Below, piece by piece: positions 53,576 through 63,517 of a stretch of 64,000 nucleotides of DNA; the first letter of the stretch is position 1; every line of letters begins with the position of its first letter. The DNA comes from Propionibacteriaceae bacterium (GTDB lineage: Bacteria; Actinomycetota; Actinomycetes; Propionibacteriales; Propionibacteriaceae): positions 62,001 through 126,000 of the forward strand of contig WRIJ01000007.1 of NCBI GenBank assembly GCA_009782785.1, given 5' to 3'. Made by a program: the position numbers and the translations under genes. Under the pieces are notes generated by a model. The model did no database searches. It saw only the letters and a program-made list of their open reading frames with translations, and was not told the DNA's origin.

Positions 53576-54877
53576 GTGAGTGAAAAACCACCTGTGAGAG
53601 CTCCACGAGCGTACCGTCTCCCTAGCCGGGGTTTCGTTGCTGGTGTGGCAGCTGGGCTCAGTACCCACCTTCACCTTCCTGTGTGGGTTCTTCGTAGTGT
53701 CTTCCTCCTGGGGTGTGGATGGAAATTCTCGGGGGTCATCGCCTACGGGTTGCTGTGGTTTATCTTGTCCCCCCAACCGAAAAACCAACCTGTTGGTTTA
53801 CGCGCTGCAGAGCTTCAAGGCAAACGTCCACTGGTTCGCCGCCCGCGTTGGCGCAGGTTTGTCTCCTGGTGTGTTGTGGTGGTGGCTATGACCGCCATCG
53901 CTTTCGCCATGAGATTCTATGACACAAGTTGGATCGGTCGCGACGCCATCATCATTGCCATCCTTGCCATGGGATTGTCGTTGGTGTGGCTCACTTGGGA
54001 TGATCAATGGCCCAAGATTGGTGCAGTATTCATGATCGCACTGGGCGTCTTCCTCACATGGGTGAGCGCAAGTATTCTTCTCGCCCATCGGTGGTTCCAG
54101 TGTGGGAACCTCCCCTGGTGTGCGCGTTTGACCCAGGGTTGGCCACAGTCGTGGACGGTTTTCCACCATCTCAGTAAGGATTCCTTCCATGCCAGTGATG
54201 GATATCTCTTTGTGGGGTTTATTGCTGCAGGAGTTTTCCTCGTTGCAGCAGTGGCTTTCCTGCCATGGTTGATGCTCCCCGCTCGCGGTCAAGAAGATAA
54301 ACTTCAAGAACTCATGGAGATCACTCGTGCAGAATTTGCTGCATACCTCCATGACTCAGTATTGCAAACTCTTGCCGTCATCCAGAAACGCTCCACCCAG
54401 TCGCAGATCGTTGTCCAATTAGCTCGCCACCAAGAAAAAGAATTACGCGACTGGCTCTATGCCGACCCTGTGGAAGGAGAATCAGCTAAGACTGCCCTCA
54501 AAGAGGTCATCGCTGAGGTGGAGGCCACGTACCCGGTAGCTGTCGAACTTGTCACTGTAGGAGACCATGACATGATCGTTGAGGTCGATGCCGTGGTTCG
54601 GGCAGCTCGAGAAGCAATCATCAACGCTGCGAAGCATTCAGGTGCCCACAAGGTCGATGTCTATGCAGAGTTCACCGAGGATCATGGCGAGGTTTTCGTT
54701 CGTGATCGCGGCCGAGGATTCGACACCGGTGATGTTGACCAGGATCGCAGGGGGATACGCGGGTCTATTATTGATCGCATCACCCGGTACGGTGGTGAGG
54801 TGGATATCCGCTCAACACACGGCGAAGGGACACAGATCCATTTGTCTATGCCATGGAAGAAGGAGACTCGATCATGA
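53576..54877 (+). CDS. PspC-domain sensor histidine kinase
   Basis: A 433-residue membrane sensor kinase of the HisKA_3/NarX-like class. An N-terminal PspC domain (SRGFVAGVAAGLSTHLHLP) leads into several hydrophobic segments (to about residue 235), then a dimerisation region with the phospho-acceptor His259 in AAYLHDSVLQTL, the N-box REAIINAAKHSGA and the G-box VRDRGRGFD. PspC-kinase/LuxR pairs of this type (EsrSR/LiaRS-like) respond to envelope stress. It starts with GTG 53576 and its end overlaps the regulator gene (ATGA). Confidence 0.9.
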   Translation: MSEKPPVRAPRAYRLPSRGFVAGVAAGLSTHLHLPVWVLRSVFLLGCGWKFSGVIAYGLLWFILSPQPKNQPVGLRAAELQGKRPLVRRPRWRRFVSWCVVVVAMTAIAFAMRFYDTSWIGRDAIIIAILAMGLSLVWLTWDDQWPKIGAVFMIALGVFLTWVSASILLAHRWFQCGNLPWCARLTQGWPQSWTVFHHLSKDSFHASDGYLFVGFIAAGVFLVAAVAFLPWLMLPARGQEDKLQELMEITRAEFAAYLHDSVLQTLAVIQKRSTQSQIVVQLARHQEKELRDWLYADPVEGESAKTALKEVIAEVEATYPVAVELVTVGDHDMIVEVDAVVRAAREAIINAAKHSGAHKVDVYAEFTEDHGEVFVRDRGRGFDTGDVDQDRRGIRGSIIDRITRYGGEVDIRSTHGEGTQIHLSMPWKKETRS

Positions 54878-55614
54878 CTGAACTGGACAAGACTGTCGTG
54901 GCTGACCTTGAGGATGGGTCACACACCTCGCGGAAGAATCCCAGCAGCGAAGAATCGTCTCGACCAAAGAGAACCAAAAATCAGCGCTACACAGTGGTGA
55001 TTGTTGATGATCATGCCATGTTGCGAACAGGGGTACGCCACGAGATTTCAGCAGATGTGGATGTCGTTGGTGAAGGTGAGGATGTTGACACTGGTGTCGC
55101 AGCGATTCGCGAATTCAACCCCGATGTCGTACTGCTGGATGTCCATCTTCCTGGTGGTGGGGGAGCCCAAGTGATGAAACTAGCTGGAATGCCAGAGGTT
55201 CGATATTTAGCACTGTCGGTGTCGGATGCAGCTGAAGATGTTATTGGTACGATCCGAGCTGGTGCTCGTGGATATGTCACGAAGTCGATTTCTGGGCCAG
55301 AACTTGTCGATGCGATCATCCAGGTTGCTGAAGGTGATGCAGTATTTTCTCCAAAACTTGCGGGATTCGTTTTGGATGCTTTCTCTGGTTCTATAGAAGT
55401 CACCAGCGTGGATGAAGACTTGGATCGGCTCTCCAGTAGAGAACAGGAAGTCATGCGACTCATTGCTCGGGGTTATTCCTACCGCGAAGTGGCCAGGGAA
55501 TTGTTCATCTCTGTGAAGACCGTGGAGACACACGTCTCATCGGTTTTGCGAAAACTCCAATTATCGAACAGGCATCAACTCACCCGGTGGGCGACAGATC
55601 GCAAGCTCGTGTGA
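54874..55614 (+). CDS. LuxR/NarL-family response regulator
   Basis: A 246-residue regulator paired with the PspC kinase. A Ser/Lys-rich N-terminal extension of about 38 residues precedes the receiver domain, with the acidic pair Asp45-Asp46 and the phosphorylation site Asp89 (LLDVHLPG). The C-terminal LuxR helix-turn-helix is LSSREQEVMRLIARGYSYRE and VKTVETHVSSVLRKLQL. ATG 54874 overlaps the kinase stop and follows GGAGA. Likely targets are the nearby PspC genes, but no operator was identified. Confidence 0.92.
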   Translation: MTELDKTVVADLEDGSHTSRKNPSSEESSRPKRTKNQRYTVVIVDDHAMLRTGVRHEISADVDVVGEGEDVDTGVAAIREFNPDVVLLDVHLPGGGGAQVMKLAGMPEVRYLALSVSDAAEDVIGTIRAGARGYVTKSISGPELVDAIIQVAEGDAVFSPKLAGFVLDAFSGSIEVTSVDEDLDRLSSREQEVMRLIARGYSYREVARELFISVKTVETHVSSVLRKLQLSNRHQLTRWATDRKLV

Positions 55615-55636
55615 GGTTGGGTGCCAGCCTTGGTGG

Positions 55637-55906
55637 TTATGAAGCCTTCTTGTTTCGCCCGGTGATGAAACCCCAGACGACAATGACGATGACGGCCCCA
55701 CCTAAAGAGATCAGCCAGGATCGTATGTCAAAGAAGGTTCCCATGGAAATTTTGAAAAACTTCTCGGCCAAAAGACCGCCGACGAGAGCGCCAGCAACAC
55801 CGAAAGTCATCGATGTGATGAAGCCACCATTGATGCGACCAGGAAGCAGAACGCGAGCGATAGAGCCGACAATAGCTCCAATAACGAGATAACCGATAAT
55901 ACCCAT
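55637..55906 (-). CDS. GlsB/YeaQ/YmgE-family membrane protein
   Basis: An 89-residue protein with about three hydrophobic segments. It starts MGIIGYLVIGAIVGSIARVLLPG and has the glycine-rich TFGVAGALVGG motif of the transglycosylase-associated/GlsB stress family. The function is unknown, but such proteins are often stress-induced. ATG 55906 is preferred because it begins with the membrane segment and lies six bases after a TACACT box; the longer frame to 56017 overlaps the helicase promoter. Confidence 0.85.
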   Translation of the reverse strand: MGIIGYLVIGAIVGSIARVLLPGRINGGFITSMTFGVAGALVGGLLAEKFFKISMGTFFDIRSWLISLGGAVIVIVVWGFITGRNKKAS

Positions 55907-55912
55907 GTTCTC

Positions 55913-55918
55913 AGTGTA
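55913..55918 (-). promoter_or_regulatory. -10 box for leaderless GlsB-like gene
   Basis: On the minus strand TACACT is followed by GAGAAC and then ATG 55906. No good ribosome binding site is seen. Confidence 0.5.
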
Positions 55919-56038
55919 CGTCTTTGCGATCTTGTGCACTAACCCGAGGTGCCAAAAATCCCAGTCAGCGGAACTTGGCAAGAAAACTGCGCGGCATTTC
56001 CAGCAATGTCTGCCCAAGGTCGTAGAGTTGTTCCCCTC

Positions 56039-58531
56039 ATGACGAACCCTTTCAATGACAATGAATCCATGGACGTGGAGTCACTGTTTGCTTCCTCGCC
56101 ACCTGAAGGCCCACCTGCCCCTGGTCCGAGATGGACCCGCGATGAAGCAGGTGCTAGCCGCGTCAGTTCAGATCCCCAAGCACTACTCGACGGGCTCAAT
56201 CCTCCCCAGCGTGAGGCCGTACTCCATCGTGGGTCCCCACTCCTCGTGGTCGCTGGCGCAGGCTCAGGGAAAACTCGCGTACTGACCAGAAGAATTGCTC
56301 ACCTCATTGCCCACGATTCTGTACACCCTGGAGCCATCTTGGCCATCACCTTCACCAACAAAGCTGCAGGAGAGATGCGTGAGCGTGTGGGCGAACTCGT
56401 CGGAAACAGATCACGGTTCATGTGGGTGGCCACCTTCCACAGTGCGTGTGTTCGTATCCTCCGCAAAGACAGTGGACGGTTAGGGATATCCACCGGGTTT
56501 TCGATTTATGATGCCACAGACTCCAAGAGGCTCGTGTCACTGATCCTCAAACAGATGAACCTTGATGCTAAGAAATTCCCAGCACGCCTCGTACGCTCAT
56601 GGATATCTGATCAGAAGAATGCCTTAGTGACCCCAGCCCAGGTCACACAGTTCCATGAGCGGTTTCCCGAGAAGGTGTACGCCGAGGTGTATACCGAATA
56701 CAACGCCCGTCTCGCTGCAGCCGATGCCCTCGATTTTGATGACCTGCTCACCCAAGTGGTCGTACTGCTGCGCGATCATGGGGATCTTCGAGAAAAATAT
56801 CGACGACGATTCCGCCATGTTCTCGTCGATGAGTATCAAGACACCAATCGGGCGCAGTACGAGTTGATTCACCTCCTATGTGCTCCCGAACTGGGAGTGG
56901 ACAAAATAGACCCACCAGAACTGATGGTGGTCGGAGATTCAGACCAGTCGATCTATGGGTTTCGGGGGGCATCCATCGAAAATATTCTCAACTTTGAACA
57001 AGACTTCCCTGGCGCCACCACTATTGCTTTAGAACAGAACTATCGCTCAACACAAAACATTTTGTCGGCTGCCAATTCACTGATCCGCCACAACAAATCC
57101 CGCCCAGAGAAGAACCTGTGGACCGACTCAGGTGATGGGGCTCTCGTGAGCGGATATGTTGCAGATACTGAACACGATGAAGCCCGATTCATTGCCACCG
57201 AGATTAAAACACTGGCAGCTGGGGGAGAGTCGCGCTATGGTGACGCAGCGGTGTTTTATCGCACCAATGCTCAATCGCGTGCCGTGGAGAGTGTGTTCAT
57301 TCAATTAGCGGTGCCGTACCGCGTTGTCGGTGGAGTGAAGTTTTATGAGCGCAAGGAGGTACGCGACGCGATCGCTTATCTTCGGGCTATCGCCAACCCG
57401 GCCGATGAGGTGTCGATAGAGAGAATCATCAACGTCCCTCGCCGCGGGATCGGTGATACGAGCCAAGAGATTCTTCGCTCCCATGCGCGCCAATATTCCA
57501 TCACCATCACTGAGGCTCTCGAAGCTGCTCAGAGGATTCCAGGTTTGTCGACTCGTGCAGCAGGTACGGTCAAAGAGTTCGCCGAACTTCTGCGTACCCA
57601 CCGGGAGATGATGGCCGACGGCACTCCCGCCGATGAGATTCTGCGTTCCATCCTGTCAGCCTCCGGTTACCTCGATGTGTTGAAAAGCTCACCTGATCCA
57701 CAAGACGAAACTCGCCTAGAAAACTTGGCTGAGCTCATTGCGGTCGCCACCGAATTTGTTGGTGCCGCCCATGAAGTAGATCTCAACGAGGTGGAGACCC
57801 ATGATGATGACCCACTGGCAGGCGACCCAAGTCAGTGGTTGGGGGACAACGAGGGCGCAGGGATTCCAGGGACCCTCATGGGTTCTGCTGAAGTCGATGA
57901 TTCCCTACCTGCTTTCTTGGAAAGAATCGCTTTAGTGGCGGATTCCGATGAGATCCCAGATTCCGGGCAAGGCATGGTCACTCTCATGACCCTCCACACA
58001 GCCAAGGGGCTCGAATTCGACACAGTGTTCGTCACCGGTTTTGAAGAGGGGCTCTTCCCCCACGAATTAGCCAGTGAATCACTCACCGGTTTAGAGGAGG
58101 AGCGGCGTCTAGCGTACGTCGGGTTAACCAGAGCCCGCCAACGGCTCTATGTGTCTCGCGCGGAGGTACGTACACTGTGGGGTCACCCATCGTATAATCC
58201 CGCTAGTCGATTCTTGAAAGAGATCCCTGCCCAGGTGATCGCGTGGAGGAGAGAAGACCGTGTTGCCTCATGGAACACCAGGTCTCGAAGCTTCGACGCC
58301 AAGAGTTCCCGCGTGGAACCAGTGGACTCCTCACTAACACGATCAACAACCGCAAAAAAGAAGGTCATTCCTATCCTGGAGGTCGGGGATCGCGTCCTGC
58401 ACTCCACTTTTGGTTTAGGGACAGTCGAGGAGGTGAGCGGAAGCCTTGATGATCCTCGCGCAACAGTCTCCTTTGGGTCCTATGGTGTGAAACTGTTGTC
58501 GGTCAAGCATTCGCCGCTCGAAAAACTCTAA
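56039..58531 (+). CDS. pcrA: ATP-dependent DNA helicase PcrA/UvrD
   Basis: A superfamily 1A 3'-5' helicase of repair and replication-fork maintenance. The 830-residue protein has Walker A VVAGAGSGKTR (about residues 70-80), FTNKAAGEM, the DEYQDTN Walker B, QNYRST, TLHTAKGLEFDTVF and VGLTRARQRLYV. The C-terminus ends with a Tudor-like domain (VGDRVLHSTFGLGTV), which in PcrA binds RNA polymerase. ATG 56039 is taken as the start; the frame is open to 55949. A TAGAGT ten bases before it suggests a 5' leader of only a few bases. Confidence 0.95.
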   Translation: MTNPFNDNESMDVESLFASSPPEGPPAPGPRWTRDEAGASRVSSDPQALLDGLNPPQREAVLHRGSPLLVVAGAGSGKTRVLTRRIAHLIAHDSVHPGAILAITFTNKAAGEMRERVGELVGNRSRFMWVATFHSACVRILRKDSGRLGISTGFSIYDATDSKRLVSLILKQMNLDAKKFPARLVRSWISDQKNALVTPAQVTQFHERFPEKVYAEVYTEYNARLAAADALDFDDLLTQVVVLLRDHGDLREKYRRRFRHVLVDEYQDTNRAQYELIHLLCAPELGVDKIDPPELMVVGDSDQSIYGFRGASIENILNFEQDFPGATTIALEQNYRSTQNILSAANSLIRHNKSRPEKNLWTDSGDGALVSGYVADTEHDEARFIATEIKTLAAGGESRYGDAAVFYRTNAQSRAVESVFIQLAVPYRVVGGVKFYERKEVRDAIAYLRAIANPADEVSIERIINVPRRGIGDTSQEILRSHARQYSITITEALEAAQRIPGLSTRAAGTVKEFAELLRTHREMMADGTPADEILRSILSASGYLDVLKSSPDPQDETRLENLAELIAVATEFVGAAHEVDLNEVETHDDDPLAGDPSQWLGDNEGAGIPGTLMGSAEVDDSLPAFLERIALVADSDEIPDSGQGMVTLMTLHTAKGLEFDTVFVTGFEEGLFPHELASESLTGLEEERRLAYVGLTRARQRLYVSRAEVRTLWGHPSYNPASRFLKEIPAQVIAWRREDRVASWNTRSRSFDAKSSRVEPVDSSLTRSTTAKKKVIPILEVGDRVLHSTFGLGTVEEVSGSLDDPRATVSFGSYGVKLLSVKHSPLEKL

Positions 58532-58638
58532 ACACTCTTCGAACTTCCACCACAGTCAGGTCGGCCACATTCTGATTTTCATCGCCCACCACCTGTACCA
58601 AGGAGTCAGGGGCAACTCTCGCATGGGAGAATGAACAG

Positions 58639-60261
58639 GTGGCTGGAAAAAACTCCCTTGGTACGCGTACGAGAGTGGAAACTTTTGAACCCCATGAGGT
58701 ACGCCCCCAGCGTCCCACTATGCCCTGGTGGCTGGCCGCTATCGGTGGGAGTGTCCTGTGTGCTGTTGCGGGATGGGCTATTGTTGCAGCGATCGTGGTG
58801 GGATCAGTGTTGCCGTACAGGGAAATCGATGTGGGCGCGACAGTGCCTATCGCCACAGGTTTCTGGCTTCTCGCCCATGGGGGGATCTTCCAGTTTGGTG
58901 GACTGACGATCACCCTCGTACCTCTCGTGCTGACAGCCCTGGTCGCTTTCCTCATCCATGGGGTGGGCAGTTATGCCACCAAACAGGCGAGCTTTGCAGT
59001 AGGCTCCGCTTCGCAGGCGACAGCAATCTTAGCCAAAGTGGTGGCCCTGATCGCTGGTACGTACACCGTCATCGTGGTCGGCACAGTGTTGATGATTGAT
59101 GGTGGTGGGCCGGGTCTTCGTGCCGGTTTTTATGCCGCGCTCCTGGCCGGATTCAGCGCTTGGCTTGGTGGGCGGCGAAGCGTGAGATCCTTCGGCAGTG
59201 ACCGCTGGCCGGTGTGGGTAAGAGCTATCCCTCGGGCGGTGAGTGCTGGGGTGATCGTGGCTGTCCTGGGTGGGATCGTCGTCTTGGTGTCAGCGCTGGT
59301 GTCCCATCGCGATCAGTACGTTTTCCTCAGTGATCAACTCAATCCCGGATGGTCGGGAGTAGTCCTGTTGACCATCATCCAATTCTGTTACTGCTTGAAT
59401 TTCGCCGTGTGGGGTACGTCATGGGCTTATGGCCCAGGATTCATGGTTGGTGATGAGTCGATAGTCTCCTTGGCAGGATCCCATGTGGGGATGCTTCCCG
59501 GGTTTCCGATCACAGCCGCGCTACCCACCGATCCATCCCCCGGATCCTGGGCGTGGCTGATCGTTCCTTGTGCCGCTGGAATAGTCTCAGCAGCGGTCAT
59601 TCTCAAAGCGCGCCCCCAAGCGCGCATGGATGAAACTGGACTCGTGGGCGGGCTCAGTGGTGTTCTATCAGGGCTGGCCCTGGTCGTACTAGCGACCATG
59701 ACTCGTGGAAGCCTCGGAGTGGAGCGACTCGCAGATCTGGGGCCAGTACTCACACCACTGTGGGTGATTGCGCCCTCCTTGATGGGTTTGTCAGGGATGT
59801 TCACTGGGTTGATCGTTGGGTTGTTCTCCCATCCTCGTGGTGCAACGGATTATCGTTGGTGGGCGAGGCGCGGTAGTGAACTCGAGGTCGTTCCCGCTGT
59901 GCACGGGCAGGGCCACATTCGCCACCAGGAAACCTCCACTGGGCGAAGTGAAACTCCAGGTGTGGAATCAAGGCCCGCTAGTAGCGAACGACCCATCGAT
60001 CCTGCGCCCAAGAAGTCTGAGAACCCCACCAAAGATGAACCCGAGGAACATGAGGAAGCTGAGGTGAAGCAAACCCCGATACTTGAGACGATCAGAGAAG
60101 TGTCTCTTCGTGCTCGCTTAGGATGGCTTGCTCCAGTGTTTCAGAAATCAACTCGTCGCACCACGCCCGAAGAACCCACATCTACCACGCCCCCCCAGCC
60201 ACCTCAAGGTCCGATTATTGGTGAACAACTGCCCTTGGATTTCCATGGCGAGGTAGAGTAG
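58639..60261 (+). CDS. DUF6350/PerM-like multi-pass membrane protein
   Basis: A 540-residue protein with roughly ten membrane segments between residues 25 and 400, then a long charged cytoplasmic tail rich in Glu, Lys and Pro. The position directly before purN and purH matches mycobacterial PerM (Rv0955), which helps cell division under stress. The family assignment rests on this context and the topology. GTG 58639 is the start, six bases after GAGAAT, so it may also be leaderless. The stop overlaps a possible promoter for purN. Confidence 0.75.
   Translation: MAGKNSLGTRTRVETFEPHEVRPQRPTMPWWLAAIGGSVLCAVAGWAIVAAIVVGSVLPYREIDVGATVPIATGFWLLAHGGIFQFGGLTITLVPLVLTALVAFLIHGVGSYATKQASFAVGSASQATAILAKVVALIAGTYTVIVVGTVLMIDGGGPGLRAGFYAALLAGFSAWLGGRRSVRSFGSDRWPVWVRAIPRAVSAGVIVAVLGGIVVLVSALVSHRDQYVFLSDQLNPGWSGVVLLTIIQFCYCLNFAVWGTSWAYGPGFMVGDESIVSLAGSHVGMLPGFPITAALPTDPSPGSWAWLIVPCAAGIVSAAVILKARPQARMDETGLVGGLSGVLSGLALVVLATMTRGSLGVERLADLGPVLTPLWVIAPSLMGLSGMFTGLIVGLFSHPRGATDYRWWARRGSELEVVPAVHGQGHIRHQETSTGRSETPGVESRPASSERPIDPAPKKSENPTKDEPEEHEEAEVKQTPILETIREVSLRARLGWLAPVFQKSTRRTTPEEPTSTTPPQPPQGPIIGEQLPLDFHGEVE
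60254..60259 (+). promoter_or_regulatory. Possible internal -10 box for leaderless purN
   Basis: TAGAGT at the end of the PerM-like gene is followed by AGTTTCC (seven bases) and ATG 60267. It could give purN-purH their own transcript. Confidence 0.35.
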
Positions 60262-60266
60262 TTTCC

Positions 60267-60848
60267 ATGCCTGAACCCCAACGCCTTGTTGTCCTCATTT
60301 CGGGTACGGGGACCCTCCTGCAAAGCCTGCTCGATGCTTGTGCGAGTGGTGAATTGGATGCTGTCGTGGTTGCTGTCGGGGCAGACCGAGACGCTGAAGG
60401 GCTCAGTCGCGCTAGGCAAGCGGGAATTGACACCTTTGTCGTACCACTGTCCAAAGACCTCCCGCGAACCACCTGGGATCAACAACTGACTGCGGCAGTA
60501 GCGGCCTATCATCCTGACTTGGTTATCTCAGCGGGATTCATGAAACTCGTCGGGCAGGAATTCTTGGCACACTTTGGTGGGCGATTCATCAACACCCACC
60601 CGGCTCTCTTGCCGAGTTTTCCTGGTGTACATGGTGTACGCGATGCACTAGCTGCTGGAGTTAAAGTGAGTGGTTGTACGGTTTTTGCAGTGGATGAGGG
60701 GATCGATACTGGTGCGATTATTGCTCAAGAAGCAGTGAGCGTACTGCCAAATGATGATGAACAAACCCTGCACGAGCGGATCAAAACTGTGGAAAGACGA
60801 CTCCTGGTGGAAGTCGTGAAGAACTGGAGGAACAATGACTGGGCGTAA
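60267..60848 (+). CDS. purN: Phosphoribosylglycinamide formyltransferase
   Basis: Third step of purine synthesis: transfers a formyl group from 10-formyl-THF to GAR. The 193 residues include [38 protein letters not shown] with the active-site Asn and His, and the later [10 protein letters not shown] with the catalytic Asp. The usual GSG-SN segment is replaced by GTGTLL. It lies five bases after the PerM-like gene and overlaps purH by 14 bases, so the two are coupled. Confidence 0.94.
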   Translation: MPEPQRLVVLISGTGTLLQSLLDACASGELDAVVVAVGADRDAEGLSRARQAGIDTFVVPLSKDLPRTTWDQQLTAAVAAYHPDLVISAGFMKLVGQEFLAHFGGRFINTHPALLPSFPGVHGVRDALAAGVKVSGCTVFAVDEGIDTGAIIAQEAVSVLPNDDEQTLHERIKTVERRLLVEVVKNWRNNDWA

Positions 60849-62376
60849 AGAGATTAACCGGGCACTCGTGAGTGTGTACGACAAGACTGGGCTGGTCGAC
60901 TTGGGTCGCAGTCTCGATGCTGCTGGGGTAGAAATCGTGTCCACGGGCTCCACTGCTGCTTGCCTACGTGAGGCAGGTGTGGACGTGGTTGCCGTGGAAG
61001 AGGTCACCGGGTTTCCTGAATGTCTCGATGGCCGGGTCAAAACCCTTCACCCAAAAATCCATGCCGGAATTCTCGCTGACTTGCGCCTTGATTCCCATCA
61101 CCAACAGTTGCTGGCTTTAGGAGTTTCACCCTTTGATCTCGTTGTGGTGAACCTCTATCCGTTTACGGAGACGGTCGCCTCTGGAGCCACCTCCGACGAA
61201 TGCATCGAACAGATCGATATCGGTGGACCTTCGATGGTGCGAGCCGCTGCAAAGAATCACCCGAGCGTAGCTGTGGTGACCTCACCTGCCCAGTATGAGT
61301 TGGTTGATGAAGCACTCAAGGTGGGGGGATTCACCCTAGCCGAGCGGCAGTTATTAGCCAAAGAGGCTTTCATTCACACAGCGACCTATGACGTGGGGGT
61401 GGCCACATGGATGGTTCAAACATTCAGTGGTGGAGTTGCTCCAAGCTGGGTGGGGCGTACGTACACGGCAACGAAGCTTCTACGCTATGGCGAGAACTCC
61501 CATCAGGAAGCAGCCCTCTATGCGGGTACTGGTTCAGCATTAGCCCAAGCAGAGTTACTTGGTGGAAAAGAGATGAGCTACAACAACTATGTGGATACTG
61601 AGGCTGCCTATCGCGCCTGTTATGACCATAGCGAACCAGCAGTGGCGATCATCAAACACGCCAATCCGTGTGGGATAGCGGTTGGGGCAACCATCGCTGA
61701 GGCACATCTGAAAGCGCACGCATGCGATCCGCTCTCAGCGTACGGTGGTGTGGTGGCGGCCAATCGTGAGGTTGACGGCGAACTGGCAGCGAATCTGGCG
61801 GAGATCTTCACCGAAGCAATCATTGCTCCAAGCTATAGTGACGAAGCACTTGCCGTACTGAAAAAGAAAAAGAATCTGCGCATCTTGCGCGCCGAACCTT
61901 ATCCTCGTACTGCTCAAGAGGGGAGAGAAATTTCCGGGGGACTGCTCCTCCAAGAACCGGACTATATTAACGCCGAGGGTGACGACCCTACGCAGTGGGA
62001 GTTGAAGGCAGGTACGGCAGTTGATGGCCCGACTTTGGCGGATCTTGCTTTCGCATGGAGGGCAGTACGAGCAGTGAAGTCGAATGCGATCCTGCTCGCC
62101 TGCGATGGTGCTTCAGTCGGTGTGGGTATGGGGCAGGTGAACCGTGTGGATTCCTGCAAGCTTGCTATTGAACGCGCTGGTGATCGGGCTTCAGGTTCAG
62201 TGGCGGCCTCTGATGCTTTCTTCCCTTTTGCTGACGGGCCGACAATGCTCATTGATGCCGGGGTGCGCGCTATCGTACAACCTGGTGGTTCCATCAGAGA
62301 CCAGGAGGTCATTGATGTCTGTGAGGCTGCTGGTGTGGCGTTGTACTTCACGGGGGTACGCCACTTCTATCACTAG
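60835..62376 (+). CDS. purH: Bifunctional AICAR formyltransferase/IMP cyclohydrolase
   Basis: Last two steps of IMP synthesis. The 513-residue protein has the N-terminal cyclohydrolase domain ([34 protein letters not shown]) and a C-terminal AICAR transformylase domain ([11 protein letters not shown] and FPFADGP). The start overlaps the purN end. It converges on the LuxR-type gene, with 48 bases between. Inverted repeats TACAGGG/CCCTGTA at 62403-62435 may act as a weak terminator. Confidence 0.97.
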   Translation: MTGRKEINRALVSVYDKTGLVDLGRSLDAAGVEIVSTGSTAACLREAGVDVVAVEEVTGFPECLDGRVKTLHPKIHAGILADLRLDSHHQQLLALGVSPFDLVVVNLYPFTETVASGATSDECIEQIDIGGPSMVRAAAKNHPSVAVVTSPAQYELVDEALKVGGFTLAERQLLAKEAFIHTATYDVGVATWMVQTFSGGVAPSWVGRTYTATKLLRYGENSHQEAALYAGTGSALAQAELLGGKEMSYNNYVDTEAAYRACYDHSEPAVAIIKHANPCGIAVGATIAEAHLKAHACDPLSAYGGVVAANREVDGELAANLAEIFTEAIIAPSYSDEALAVLKKKKNLRILRAEPYPRTAQEGREISGGLLLQEPDYINAEGDDPTQWELKAGTAVDGPTLADLAFAWRAVRAVKSNAILLACDGASVGVGMGQVNRVDSCKLAIERAGDRASGSVAASDAFFPFADGPTMLIDAGVRAIVQPGGSIRDQEVIDVCEAAGVALYFTGVRHFYH

Positions 62377-62402
62377 GATTCAGCGCTGAGACCTCGTACG
62401 CG

Positions 62403-62435
62403 TACAGGGAAAACGGTCGTCTCGTTAACCCTGTA
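62403..62435. terminator. Possible weak terminator between purH and the LuxR gene
   Basis: TACAGGG (62403-62409) faces CCCTGTA (62429-62435) across a 19-base loop containing smaller ACG/CGT pairings. There is no clean T-run, and it overlaps the end of the LuxR-type gene. Confidence 0.3.
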
Positions 62436-63072
62436 TGCCAGTGGTGGGAGGCAAGGGAATATAGGGCCTGATCCACCCGTGCGCAGTAGCAGTGATGATG
62501 GCATGAAGGCGATCTGGGGAATCCAACTTGGTCAAAATCGAGGAGATGTAATTATTGATAGTGCCATTGGACAGTCCAAGAACTTCATGAACCTTAGACG
62601 TGGGCCCGTTGCGGGCCATGGTTTCCAAAATCTGTGTTTCCCGATGGGAGAGAGGGGAAGGTTCCACGGTGGCAAGGAGGTCCTGGGTAAGGAGGCGTTG
62701 ACCTGAGTCCACTTTCTCGATGGCAGAGATGATGTCCTTCAATGGCATTCCTTTGTGGAGGTGGGCCCAAGCGTTGTTGTGCATACTGCGGTGGCAATAC
62801 CCGGGAAGATTCTGGTCACTGATCACCAGAGTGCGAATCGTGGGTACGATCGTTCTCAAGTGGTCAATTATTTGAAACTCTTGGTCATCAGGAAGATGAA
62901 TATCGACCAGAGCGATGGATGGTTTGTGTCGGGCAGCACTCGCGAGTGCCGCCACCAGTGATGTCACGGGGCTCAGGACGGTGAAATGATCATTCGCCTT
63001 GAGTGCCTCGGCAAAAGCTTCGCCCACAGTGGCATGTCGATCGACGATCAGTACAGATGTTTTGCTTCCCAT
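62425..63072 (-). CDS. Orphan LuxR-family response regulator
   Basis: A 215-residue regulator with no kinase nearby. The receiver keeps the phosphorylation site Asp57 (LVDIHLP) and the late Lys (HLHKGMP), but the usual second acid of the N-terminal pair is Arg12 (IVDRHA). The LuxR helix-turn-helix is SHRETQILETMARNGPTSKV and LSNGTINNYISSILTKL. GGAGGGAAC precedes ATG 63072. Target genes are unknown. A non-coding stretch of about 445 bases precedes it. Confidence 0.88.
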   Translation of the reverse strand: MGSKTSVLIVDRHATVGEAFAEALKANDHFTVLSPVTSLVAALASAARHKPSIALVDIHLPDDQEFQIIDHLRTIVPTIRTLVISDQNLPGYCHRSMHNNAWAHLHKGMPLKDIISAIEKVDSGQRLLTQDLLATVEPSPLSHRETQILETMARNGPTSKVHEVLGLSNGTINNYISSILTKLDSPDRLHAIITATAHGWIRPYIPLPPTTGIQG

Positions 63073-63517
63073 GTTATGTTCCCTCCAGTACGAGTGGCCA
63101 CCTCTGAGTCGATGGTTTTCCGACTTTGAGGGGACCCAGTCTCCTTGAACTGTAGAAGATTACTCGTACACCAGTTTCTTCTGCTCCCATCATTCCATAT
63201 CTGGTGACATCATTTCCATCATGGCCTATTAAGTGAGACCCGCCGTTGGCTCTGTGGTGCTGCTTGCGTATTCCCGTGCACTGATTCGCTGGGACTGATC
63301 GCTCAGCATTCGTCACCCTAGCTCGCGTACACAGAAAACGCCCATCAGGGGCGTTAACGGTGCACGCGAACGGGGTTTCACTGCTGTGGGGTCTCATGGG
63401 AGGTGGGTTCGGGTCCTAAGCGACGGGGTAGTTGATTTCAGTGACACAGTGTGAGAGTCAACCCACTAGTCATGTGTCGTCCACGATAGCGTACGAAACA
63501 GGTGAGGGAGCAGGAGG
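63073..63517. other. Non-coding stretch upstream of the LuxR gene
   Basis: This 445-base region should hold the LuxR-gene promoter and the terminator of the upstream reductase gene. Open frames in it have no ribosome binding sites and no protein-like sequence. The clear structure is the hairpin at 63337-63355. Confidence 0.4.
63337..63355 (-). terminator. Rho-independent terminator, minus strand
   Basis: Read on the minus strand, AACGCCC and GGGCGTT form a seven-bp stem around CTGAT, followed by TTCTG, so GTTTTCTG ends the structure. It lies about 160 bases beyond the stop of the RibD-like gene and would end its transcript. Confidence 0.6.

Noticed and set aside
58503..58955. 150-residue minus-strand frame at the pcrA/PerM-like junction
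   Set aside because: It is antisense to the N-terminal part of the membrane protein and shows no domain or start signal.
63074..63397. 107-residue minus-strand frame upstream of the LuxR regulator
   Set aside because: No ribosome binding site or leaderless -10, composition is not protein-like, and it crosses the terminator hairpin at 63337-63355.
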